A stretch of 64,000 bases of DNA from UBA2336 sp964419145 (lineage in GTDB: Bacteria; Bacteroidota; Bacteroidia; Cytophagales; Cyclobacteriaceae). Location of the stretch: contig CAYQOM010000006.1 in NCBI GenBank assembly GCA_964419145.1, positions 178,225 to 242,224 of the forward strand, in the 5' to 3' direction. Positions 6,928 to 14,104 of this stretch are shown here, in pieces; position 1 is the stretch's first letter, and the number at the start of each line of letters is the position of its first letter. The translations under genes and the position numbers were made by a program. The notes beneath the pieces are model-generated. The model was given only the letters and a program-made list of their open reading frames with translations, had not been told where the DNA came from and made no database searches.

Positions 6928-7532
6928 AAAACAGAATGACACAAATTGTCAAAAATCGGGATTATGTTCGTAACATGAAAACAACACGAACCATGAGAAC
7001 AGCAGCGATTAAAACCCAGAGCCCTGTACAGGAATTGTTTTTTATGATTGCCCCGCCCCGGCACATTGCCAGCGATGTGGCCGTATTGAAAGACGATGTG
7101 CATTACCTGATCGGGCACGACTTTGAAGACCGTTTTTCGAAAGCGCACATCTCGCTGTTTAAATATACCGGTGAGCATATTGAAGATATGATTGAGTTTG
7201 TGGAGGAAAAAGCTGCCTCGTTTGAAGCCTTTAATGTGTTTCTGAAAGATTTCAACGTATTCCATAACGGCTCAAAGCGCACCATCTACATGGACATCGT
7301 GAACAAGTATCCCATCCGCGAGATCTTTGAAAACCTGGTGAAAGAAGATCGTGATTTCACACCACACATTACCATTGCCAAAAACCTGTCTGCCGAAGAT
7401 TTCTTAAAGTGTTGGCCATACCTGAAAGAATTGAACTACAGCAACCAGCATTTTCCATGCGACCGCATTACCGTGCTGGCACGTAATGGCAAGAAGTGGA
7501 TGCATTATAAGGATATATGTTTTGGAAGGTAA
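6924..7532 (+). CDS. 2H phosphoesterase superfamily protein (2'-5' RNA ligase-like)
   Basis: A 202-residue protein with the two HxS/T signatures of 2H phosphoesterases: His75-Ile-Ser77 in KAHISLFKY and His148-Ile-Thr150 in TPHITIAKN. Family members hydrolyse 2',3'-cyclic phosphates or ligate/cleave 2'-5' RNA linkages; the substrate here is unknown. Its start overlaps the dinB stop (ATGA), and dnaE2 follows after 50 bases, so it is embedded in the translesion operon. The first 35 residues are a basic extension not needed by the fold; ATG at 6976 is an alternative start, and small inverted repeats lie at 6937-6951 and 6964-6976. A damage-linked role is inferred from context only. Confidence 0.82.
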   Translation: MKNRMTQIVKNRDYVRNMKTTRTMRTAAIKTQSPVQELFFMIAPPRHIASDVAVLKDDVHYLIGHDFEDRFSKAHISLFKYTGEHIEDMIEFVEEKAASFEAFNVFLKDFNVFHNGSKRTIYMDIVNKYPIREIFENLVKEDRDFTPHITIAKNLSAEDFLKCWPYLKELNYSNQHFPCDRITVLARNGKKWMHYKDICFGR

Positions 7533-7551
7533 GCATCGAATAAATATAATT

Positions 7552-7580
7552 AACCCGGTAACTGGCAACCGGCAACCCAT
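7552..7580. repeat. Short degenerate repeat GGTAACTGGCAACCGGCAACC
   Basis: Between the 2H gene and dnaE2, units of the form GGCAACC/GGTAACT are repeated three times. It resembles a low-complexity dispersed repeat rather than a regulatory site, and it lies within the presumed operon without interrupting a gene. Confidence 0.35.
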
Positions 7581-7582
7581 TT

Positions 7583-10500
7583 ATGTTCCTCAACTGCCAT
7601 ACCGCCTTCAGTTTCAAATACGGCACACTGCCGGTAGACAAGCTTTTTGAGGAAGCACGCAGGTGCGGTGTACGCAAACTCATTCTCACCGAAATCAACA
7701 ATACCGCTTCATACATTGAAATGCTGCGGCTTTGTGAAGAACGAAAACCCGGCTCACCATTGGCCGGTGAACATCCGTACGCGTTGGAAATCGGTGTTGG
7801 GATTGAATGCCGTGACGGACATGAATTGCTGTATATCATACTGGCCAAAAACAACAACGGCTTCGAAAAAATCAATCGGTTTCTCTCCCATCACAACCGC
7901 GAAAACAAAAAACTTCCAGAACGTGCCCCGGAAATCGAAGACACTTTCATCATCTATCCATTTGGAAAAACAGAACCTGATCGGTTATGTACCAACGAAT
8001 TTATCGGTGTACGTAAACATCAACTCAACCAATTTGCCCTCTACACGGCACGAAAGGAGTTTCCAGAAAAATTTGTGATCCTTCACCCGGTAACCTTTGC
8101 CACTAAAACTGATTTCAACACACACCGGCTGTTGCGCGCCATCGATAACAATACGCTGTTAAGTAAACTTCCCGCACACGAACAGGCGCACCCCGAAGAA
8201 GTGATGATGAAGGAAGAAGAACTGGAGTACCATTTTCGTGCTTACCCGGAACTGATCCGGAACACACAGAAGATCATGGACCAATGCTCCATTCATTTCA
8301 ATCTAAAAGAGGACAAAAACAAAAAAACTGTGCTGGGTTCATCGCGAGCCGACTGGGATTTTCTGGTTACCCATGCGTGGGAAGGTTTTCAAAGTCGTTA
8401 TGATGTGAGTAACCCTGAGTTGCGCGAACGCTTTGAACGGGAATTGAACATCATCAAACGAAAAGGCTTTGGCGCCTACTACCTCATCGCCTATGATCTT
8501 ATACGGTTTGCCAAAGAACGCGGCTTCGAATACGTAGGCCGCGGCAGTGGAGCCAACAGTGTAGTGGCCTATTGTTTGGGCATCACCAACGTTGACCCGA
8601 TTGAGCTTGATCTTTACTTCGAGCGGTTTTTAAATGTAGAGCGTTCCTCCCCTCCCGATTTCGACCTGGATTTTTCATGGGACAACCGGGATGAAGTGTA
8701 TGACTATCTCTTCCGCACGCATGATCCGAATCATGTTTGTTTACTCGGCACACACGTTACCTATCAAAAACGATCGGTACTGCGCGAACTCGGAAAAGTT
8801 TTTGGTTTACCCAAATCAGAAATCGACAGTATTGTAGATGAACCCCATAAACATAAAAACCGCGATCACATTACCGAGTTGATTTTTCGCTACGCAGATA
8901 AAATGAAAGACTTGCCTGCCAACATCTCCATCCACGCTGGTGGAGTGCTGATCACGGAAAAACCCATCTACGCCTACACAGCTCTTGAACTCCCACCCAA
9001 AGGCTACCCGGTTTCACATTTTGAAATGCACAATGCCGAAGACATGGGCATTTTCAAATTTGATATCCTCAGTCAGCGGGGTTTAGGACACCTGAAAGAA
9101 ACGGTAAAACATGTAAAAAGAAATCAAGGAATTGACATCAACATTCATCGCTTCAGTGATTTCAAAAAAGATGAGAAAATCAAAGATCTGATGCGCCACA
9201 GCCAGGCCATGGGTTGTTTCTATGTGGAGTCGCCCGCCATGCGCATGTTGTTGGGAAAGCTCCGTTGCGATGATTACCTCACACTGGTAGCCGCCAGCTC
9301 CATCATTCGCCCGGGTGTGGCCCGCTCCGGAATGATGCGCACCTATATTGAACGCTTTCATGCCGTGCGAAATGGCGGAACGTACGAAGCCATTCATCCC
9401 TTAATGGATAAACTAATGAAGGAAACGTATGGTGTAATGGTGTATCAGGAAGATGTGATTAAGGTGGCCCATCACTTTGCCGGACTAACCTTAACGGAAG
9501 CCGATGTGTTGCGTAGAGGCATGTCGGGTAAGTACCGATCACGCGAAGAATTTAAACGCGTTCAGGATAAATTTCTTGAGAACTGTCGTGCGCGCAAATA
9601 TCCCGAACACATTATTGAACGGGTTTGGTATGAAATCGAAAGCTTCTCCGGTTATTCCTTTGCCAAAGGCCACTCGGCCAGTTATGCTGTAGAGAGTTAC
9701 CAAAGTTTATATTTGAAAGCACACTATCCACTGGAGTTCATGGTAGGCGTGATCAACAACTTTGGTGGCTTTTACAAAACCGAGTTTTACTTTCATGAAG
9801 CCCGTATGAATGGCGCAACCATTAAAGCACCTTGTGTCAATAAAAGTGAATACCTGACCACGATCTACGGAAAAGAAATCTACATCGGATTTATTCACCT
9901 GAAAAGTCTGGAGACAAAAGTGGCCCGGCAAATTGATATAGAACGAAACCACGGTGCCTACCGCAGCCTGAATGATTTTATGCGCAGAATACCCCTCGGA
10001 TTAGAACAAGTGCGCATACTCATTCGGATGGGTGCCTTCCGGTTTACCGGGAAATCAAAACAAAAACTATTGTGGGAGGCTATGCTGTATTGCAGCCAGA
10101 CAAAAACAAAAACCAAAAACACAACTGAACTATTCGATACCGAACCCAGCGAATACCCATTACCCGTTTTGCAACGTAACGAATTGGAAGACGCGTTTGA
10201 CGAAATTGAACTGTTAGGCTTCGCGTTGTGCGATCCATTTAAATTGGTTGCCACATCAAATTTTGGCGACACAAAGGCTACTGAGCTTTTAAATAAATTA
10301 GGTAAAGTAGTGACCATACTGGGGTACGTAGTAACCACGAAAAATACCGGTACCATAAAAGGGGAGCTTATGCATTTCGGCACGTTCTACGATCAGCAGG
10401 GCGAAGTATTCGATACGGTACATTTCCCGGACGTTGCTAAGAAGTTTCCCTTCAGGGGAAGGGGATTCTATTTCATTAAAGGAAAAGTGGTGGAGGATTT

Positions 10501-10654
10501 TGGAATCGCCACGATTGAAGTGAGCTCTATGGAGAAGATTCCATTACTCAATAAGAAGGAGTTACCCTATGAGCCGCTTCATCATACGCAACCGAAAAAT
10601 CCGGATCAATCTGTCGTTATAAACCACATAAGTGCTAAACACTTGTCACCCTGA
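7583..10654 (+). CDS. dnaE2: DnaE-type DNA polymerase III alpha subunit, error-prone DnaE2/ImuC-like
   Basis: A C-family polymerase of 1023 residues, shorter than replicative DnaE (about 1160) and close to DnaE2. Catalytic aspartates are intact: Asp361 and Asp363 in PPDFDLDF and Asp494 in FKFDILSQRG; GRGSGANSVVAYCLGI (319-334) and ISIHAGGVLIT are also present. The N-terminal PHP domain looks degenerate, with LTEIN where proofreading-competent forms have TDH. It is the last gene of the repressor-controlled dinB operon, so it probably performs damage-induced translesion synthesis. No bacterial replicative dnaE is in the window for comparison. Its stop codon lies inside the hairpin repeat at 10645-10671. 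Confidence 0.92.
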   Translation: MFLNCHTAFSFKYGTLPVDKLFEEARRCGVRKLILTEINNTASYIEMLRLCEERKPGSPLAGEHPYALEIGVGIECRDGHELLYIILAKNNNGFEKINRFLSHHNRENKKLPERAPEIEDTFIIYPFGKTEPDRLCTNEFIGVRKHQLNQFALYTARKEFPEKFVILHPVTFATKTDFNTHRLLRAIDNNTLLSKLPAHEQAHPEEVMMKEEELEYHFRAYPELIRNTQKIMDQCSIHFNLKEDKNKKTVLGSSRADWDFLVTHAWEGFQSRYDVSNPELRERFERELNIIKRKGFGAYYLIAYDLIRFAKERGFEYVGRGSGANSVVAYCLGITNVDPIELDLYFERFLNVERSSPPDFDLDFSWDNRDEVYDYLFRTHDPNHVCLLGTHVTYQKRSVLRELGKVFGLPKSEIDSIVDEPHKHKNRDHITELIFRYADKMKDLPANISIHAGGVLITEKPIYAYTALELPPKGYPVSHFEMHNAEDMGIFKFDILSQRGLGHLKETVKHVKRNQGIDINIHRFSDFKKDEKIKDLMRHSQAMGCFYVESPAMRMLLGKLRCDDYLTLVAASSIIRPGVARSGMMRTYIERFHAVRNGGTYEAIHPLMDKLMKETYGVMVYQEDVIKVAHHFAGLTLTEADVLRRGMSGKYRSREEFKRVQDKFLENCRARKYPEHIIERVWYEIESFSGYSFAKGHSASYAVESYQSLYLKAHYPLEFMVGVINNFGGFYKTEFYFHEARMNGATIKAPCVNKSEYLTTIYGKEIYIGFIHLKSLETKVARQIDIERNHGAYRSLNDFMRRIPLGLEQVRILIRMGAFRFTGKSKQKLLWEAMLYCSQTKTKTKNTTELFDTEPSEYPLPVLQRNELEDAFDEIELLGFALCDPFKLVATSNFGDTKATELLNKLGKVVTILGYVVTTKNTGTIKGELMHFGTFYDQQGEVFDTVHFPDVAKKFPFRGRGFYFIKGKVVEDFGIATIEVSSMEKIPLLNKKELPYEPLHHTQPKNPDQSVVINHISAKHLSP

Positions 10655-10712
10655 GCTTGTCGAAGGGTGACCATCCTAAGTGTCATGCTTCGACCAAGCT
10701 CAGCATGGCATC
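10645..10712. repeat. Two inverted copies of a palindromic repeat with a shared loop
   Basis: First copy: GTCACCCT (10645-10652) pairs with AGGGTGAC (10664-10671) around GAGCTTGTCGA. Second copy, in opposite orientation (about 10681-10709), has TGTCATGC and GCATGGCA arms around TTCGACCAAGCTCA. The loop TGAGCTTG(G)TCGAA is thus conserved while the stems differ by compensating changes. It sits between the convergent dnaE2 and NAD(P)-binding genes and contains the dnaE2 stop. It is a REP-like dispersed element and might also act as a bidirectional transcription barrier. Confidence 0.65.
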
Positions 10713-10716
10713 GGAT

Positions 10717-11358
10717 TCAGAACTGCTGAAGTTCCCTCGACTCGTGGATAAACTTACCTTTTGAATTTTGTTTTGCGAAATGGAACATCGCTTTGGCAAC
10801 TTTTATTGAATCAATCGCCTTATACTTGAGCGGAATCAAGAATCCTAATGCTTTATACACCACGGTTGCCGCACCTTCTCCGGCACGTTTCTCCGTGCGC
10901 TCACCCAACAACAACGATGGCCTGAAAATATGATATGAATCAAACCCAACTGCATCAATGGCTTGCTCTACTTCACCTTTTACCTGATTATAAAAAATTC
11001 CAGACTTTGCATCCGAACCTAATGCGGTAATGATCAGAAATTGTGTTGCCCCCTGATTCTTCGTCAGCCTGGCCAGCTCAAGCGGATAGTCATAATCCAC
11101 TTTGCGAAAGGCGGCCTGACTGCCCGCTTGCTTAATCGTTGTTCCCAAACAACAAAACACATCATCAGATTTCAATTGATCATGATGTTCGGTTAACGTA
11201 TCAAGATCGGCTACAATGTTTTGAAGCTTGGCGTGTTGAATGGCCAGTGGCTTTCGGCTGATGGCTTTCACAACTGTATAATGTGGATCATTCAGCAACA
11301 ACTCAAGCAATTGCTTTCCAATCAATCCGGTGGAACCGGCCAACAGTGCTGTTCTCAT
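10717..11358 (-). CDS. NAD(P)-binding Rossmann-fold protein (HTATIP2/SDR-like)
   Basis: A 213-residue atypical short-chain dehydrogenase. The N-terminus MRTALLAGSTGLIGKQLLE carries the GxxGxxG dinucleotide-binding motif. Further blocks are VFCCLGTT, KVDYDYPLELARLTK and FRPSLLLGER, which resemble the TIP30/HTATIP2-like and YbjT-like families. There is no classical YxxxK catalytic pair, so it may be a redox sensor or NADPH-binding regulator. The stop of the upstream YkvA-like gene overlaps its start by four bases, indicating coupling. Confidence 0.82.
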   Translation of the reverse strand: MRTALLAGSTGLIGKQLLELLLNDPHYTVVKAISRKPLAIQHAKLQNIVADLDTLTEHHDQLKSDDVFCCLGTTIKQAGSQAAFRKVDYDYPLELARLTKNQGATQFLIITALGSDAKSGIFYNQVKGEVEQAIDAVGFDSYHIFRPSLLLGERTEKRAGEGAATVVYKALGFLIPLKYKAIDSIKVAKAMFHFAKQNSKGKFIHESRELQQF

Positions 11359-11753
11359 GAGAGCTTCAGATTGGATTGCTCCCAGATCAGAAACTTATCG
11401 ATTTCCGTTTGAACGGAGCTGTACACCCATAATAGAATTGAAAAATCATCGGTTAACCCCACCACCGGAGCAAGATCAGGAATAAGGTCGAACGGGTTCA
11501 CGAAATAAATGATGGCCGCTAAAATTATGGCAATGGTTTTCCACGGAATGCTCCGGTAGCTGCCTTTCGTATACGATTCGATAAGTCGAACCAACACATC
11601 GAGTTTGGACTTTATCTTCCGGAAACTCAAATCATTTTTATTCATGCGGCCCACCTTGATAGCCAGCTGCGAAAGCAACATGGCTACCCGCCCATGGCGA
11701 CCGAAGAAGCCGGAAGCTTTGTGTAAGGCCGATTGATAAAAAATATTGGTCAT
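11355..11753 (-). CDS. YkvA family protein (DUF1232)
   Basis: A 132-residue protein with a hydrophobic segment around residues 68-85 followed by the DUF1232 signature YFVNPFDLIPDLAPVVGLTDD. The family is widespread, small and membrane-associated, with no established biochemical role. It overlaps its downstream neighbour by four bases and lies one base from the upstream 172-residue gene, forming a three-gene minus-strand operon. Confidence 0.85.
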   Translation of the reverse strand: MTNIFYQSALHKASGFFGRHGRVAMLLSQLAIKVGRMNKNDLSFRKIKSKLDVLVRLIESYTKGSYRSIPWKTIAIILAAIIYFVNPFDLIPDLAPVVGLTDDFSILLWVYSSVQTEIDKFLIWEQSNLKLS

Positions 11754-11754
11754 A

Positions 11755-12273
11755 CTAAAAGGTTTGCTGTATCTCCCGCTTTATCTCCACCAGCGCATGC
11801 GCAATGGAGTCGGGTTTGTTAATGATCTTTTCAAAAATCTTTTTCGACAAATCAAGGCTGGTAGCCTCCTGCCCCACTTCCGATGCCGCCTCGTTAATTG
11901 TTACCACCAGATCTTCCTTCGCATTGCGAACAAGTTCCCAACCGTTTTCGCTCATAAAAATCTGTTGTGAAACATTGTGGTTATACTCGTTGCGTATTTC
12001 ACTGAGCAACACCTGGTGAAACTCGCGAGCAGGTATAGCACCCGGATTCAGGCGTACTAACAAATTTTGGGGACTGATTCGTTCCAGAAACAGGCACATT
12101 CTTTCATAGGCCTGCAAGCGCAACGGCAGCACCGTTTCAATGCTGCGGCTTCGGATTTCAAGTTTTTTCAGTTCAATTTCCTTGGCCAGAAACGACCTCA
12201 CCAACAGATATGCCGCGTACAACACCAACGAAGCCGGGATCAGAATCTTGCCAAAATCAATAAGAGCATCCAT
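11755..12273 (-). CDS. Conserved membrane-anchored protein of unknown function
   Basis: A 172-residue protein with one N-terminal membrane helix (ILIPASLVLYAAYLLVRSFLA) followed by a helical cytosolic part rich in charged residues (ELKKLEIRSRSIETVLPLRL, QAYERMCLFLERISP). No catalytic motif or named domain is recognised. First gene of the three-gene minus-strand operon with the YkvA-like and Rossmann proteins. Its promoter must lie in the 73-base gap shared with the divergent IscA-like gene. Confidence 0.75.
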   Translation of the reverse strand: MDALIDFGKILIPASLVLYAAYLLVRSFLAKEIELKKLEIRSRSIETVLPLRLQAYERMCLFLERISPQNLLVRLNPGAIPAREFHQVLLSEIRNEYNHNVSQQIFMSENGWELVRNAKEDLVVTINEAASEVGQEATSLDLSKKIFEKIINKPDSIAHALVEIKREIQQTF

Positions 12274-12312
12274 ACGAAATCAATTTCAATCTAATTGTGT
12301 TTGAAATTTAGA

Positions 12313-12320
12313 TAATTTTG
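12313..12320 (+). promoter_or_regulatory. Candidate -7 box (TAATTTTG) for the IscA-like gene
   Basis: TAATTTTG fits the Bacteroidota TAnnTTTG -7 element and lies 26 bases before the ATG at 12347. No TTTG is found at the expected 19-base distance upstream, so only half of the promoter is supported. Confidence 0.4.
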
Positions 12321-12346
12321 GCCGACATAACCGCGAATACTTGCAG

Positions 12347-12661
12347 ATGATTGATTTTCAACCCGTAACACTAACCTCAAAAGCTGCTGAAGAAGTCCGC
12401 AAAATCATGCAGACAAAAAATATCCCTGCCAATTACGGTTTGCGGGTAGGGGTTCGCGGTGGAGGTTGTGGGGTTTCCCTGCTCATCGGGTTCGACAAGA
12501 AGAAGGAGAACGATCAGAGTTATACCATTGAGGGTATACCCGTTTTGGTAGACAAGCGCCATACCATGTACGTGGTGGGCAAGGAAATTGATTTTTACGA
12601 AGGCGATGAGGGGCGGGGCTTTATGTTTACCGACCCGAAAGCTACAGCCACAGAAGCGTAA
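12347..12661 (+). CDS. HesB/IscA-like protein lacking the C-terminal cysteine pair
   Basis: A 104-residue protein with the A-type iron-sulfur carrier fold: TLTSKAAEEVRKIM, the glycine-rich GVRGGGCGVSLLIGF with one Cys, IPVLVDKRHTMYVVGKEIDF and GRGFMFTDPKA. Canonical IscA/SufA/ErpA use three cysteines, the last two in a CGCG motif after the NPNA turn. Here the protein ends right after DPKATATEA without them. It is therefore a divergent paralogue, perhaps unable to hold a cluster in the usual way. The ATG at 12347 is preferred over the in-frame TTG six bases upstream. Confidence 0.82.
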   Translation: MIDFQPVTLTSKAAEEVRKIMQTKNIPANYGLRVGVRGGGCGVSLLIGFDKKKENDQSYTIEGIPVLVDKRHTMYVVGKEIDFYEGDEGRGFMFTDPKATATEA

Positions 12662-12733
12662 ACTCAGCAAGTTTCAGGTTTTACACCCCATACGAACCCA
12701 CCATTTTTACAGCATAATCAAACACTTACCTTT

Positions 12734-13618
12734 ATGCTGTTGATCAGTCAGGAACACCATATTAATTACCAGCGCATTGCGCAGGCCATCGAATACCTGG
12801 AAAAGAATGTTCACCGTCAGCCCGAACTGGATGAAGTAGCGGAGCAGGTTCACCTGTCGCCTTTTCACTTCCAGCGCATTTTCACCGAATGGGCAGGGAT
12901 AAGTCCGAAACGGTTTTTACAGTTTTTAACTATCGATTTTCTGAAAGGCAAACTACAGGAAACGAAAAACCTGGAAGCATTGGCACAAACTGCCGGCTTA
13001 TCGGGCCAATCGCGGGTGTACGATTTGTTTACCACACTGGAGGCCGTAACCCCTCAGGAGTACAAGCTGCGTGGATCGGGCACTCAGATTGAATTTGGGT
13101 TTCATCAAACACCTTTTGGCAATTGCCTGATTGGTGTTACCGAGCGTGGGGTTTGCTGGCTTTCATTTTTTAATGGAGATGATGATGGACGGCATGAATT
13201 GGAAAGCATGAAGGCGCATTGGCATAATTCGGTGTTTCATCAAAACCAAAGCTTAACGATCGAATTCGTTGATAATATTTTTAACCGCAAAGACGCTAAC
13301 CTGCCTGCCGGCAAGGCAGGGACGCAAAGTAAACTCCATCTATTTGTTAAAGGAACCAACTTTCAAATCAAAGTTTGGGAAGCTTTGCTTCGAATACCGA
13401 TGGGAGATGTTACAACCTATCAAGATATTGCTGAAAAAATTTCAAACCCGAAAGCGATGCAAGCGGTAGGCTCTGCAGTAGGGTCGAATCACATTGCCTA
13501 CCTTATTCCTTGTCACCGGGTAATACGTAAAGATGGCATTCTGGGTGAGTACCGTTGGGAAGCCACACGCAAGAAAAGCATCATCGGTTGGGAGATGGCA
13601 AAGGCTTCGGGTTTTTGA
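12734..13618 (+). CDS. Ada-like protein: AraC-type HTH fused to O6-alkylguanine-DNA alkyltransferase
   Basis: Residues about 12-112 are an AraC-type HTH domain (HLSPFHFQRIFTEWAGISP). Residues 118-290 are a methylguanine-DNA methyltransferase with the suicide cysteine C260 in IPCHRVI. The N-terminal zinc/Cys phosphotriester domain of E. coli Ada is absent, as is usual in Bacteroidota. It repairs O6-alkylguanine directly; the HTH part may regulate its own expression. Residues 190-196 (LPAGKAG) are encoded by a palindromic repeat inserted in frame (see 13300-13320), falling between the N-terminal subdomain and the catalytic part of the alkyltransferase. Confidence 0.92.
   Translation: MLLISQEHHINYQRIAQAIEYLEKNVHRQPELDEVAEQVHLSPFHFQRIFTEWAGISPKRFLQFLTIDFLKGKLQETKNLEALAQTAGLSGQSRVYDLFTTLEAVTPQEYKLRGSGTQIEFGFHQTPFGNCLIGVTERGVCWLSFFNGDDDGRHELESMKAHWHNSVFHQNQSLTIEFVDNIFNRKDANLPAGKAGTQSKLHLFVKGTNFQIKVWEALLRIPMGDVTTYQDIAEKISNPKAMQAVGSAVGSNHIAYLIPCHRVIRKDGILGEYRWEATRKKSIIGWEMAKASGF
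13285..13329 (+). repeat. In-frame palindromic repeat inside the Ada-like gene
   Basis: CCTGCCT (13300-13306) and AGGCAGG (13314-13320) form a hairpin around GCCGGCA, flanked on both sides by CGCAAAG units (13286-13292 and 13323-13329). It encodes LPAGKAG in the reading frame of the gene without a stop. The same GGCAGGG(A/G)CGCAAAG string recurs between genes at 56220-56233, so it is a dispersed element that has entered a coding region. Confidence 0.7.
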
Positions 13619-13658
13619 AACCTGATAACTTTTGTTGAGTTTAGTAAGAATCAACAAT

Positions 13659-14102
13659 ATGCAATACCGTATCGATAAGCCAACAAAACATAATTATCCT
13701 GAATTGATCGATGTATGGGAAAAATCCGTTCGGGCTACACACCACTTTCTGCCGGAAGATTATATTCAATATCTCAGACCACTTATCCTTGAAAAGTACT
13801 TCGATGCCGTTTCGCTATTCTCCGTTCGGGATAATCAGGAAAAAATTATGGCTTTTATGGGCACTTCCGATGACAAAGTGGAAATGCTATTCATTGATCC
13901 GGTATATCGTGGANNNNNNNNNNGAAAATTATTGATGTACCATGCCATTCAGAAGTTGCATATTCGCAAAGTGGACGTGAACGAGCAAAACGAGCAAGCC
14001 GTTGGCTTCTATGAGAAAATAGGATTTAAAATTATCAACAGACTGCCTACTGATAGTTTAGGAAAACCTTATCCGATTTTGGAAATGGAACTCCCAGAAT
14101 AA
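13659..14102 (+). CDS. GNAT family N-acetyltransferase (contains assembly gap)
   Basis: A 147-codon gene starting MQYRIDKPTKHNYPELIDVWEKSV. It has the GNAT fold pattern: EMLFIDPVYRG just before the acetyl-CoA loop, then KLLMYHAI and EQAVGFYEKIGFK. Ten unresolved bases (13914-13923) replace the RGxGIGxxL pyrophosphate-binding loop. The flanking frame is kept if the gap length is true, so the gene is probably intact. A TTG-initiated extension of nine codons upstream is possible but unneeded. The substrate is unknown. Confidence 0.85.
   Translation: MQYRIDKPTKHNYPELIDVWEKSVRATHHFLPEDYIQYLRPLILEKYFDAVSLFSVRDNQEKIMAFMGTSDDKVEMLFIDPVYRGXXXXKLLMYHAIQKLHIRKVDVNEQNEQAVGFYEKIGFKIINRLPTDSLGKPYPILEMELPE
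13914..13923. other. Assembly gap (10 N)
   Basis: Ten ambiguous bases lie inside the acetyltransferase gene, at the acetyl-CoA binding loop. The surrounding reading frame agrees with a gap of about this length, so it is more likely unresolved bases than a large missing segment. Confidence 0.99.
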
Positions 14103-14104
14103 TT

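Noticed and set aside
12724..12736. Promoter-like TACCTTTATG at the start of the Ada-like gene
   Set aside because: The box would put transcription start inside the gene and has a mismatch at the last G; not enough support.
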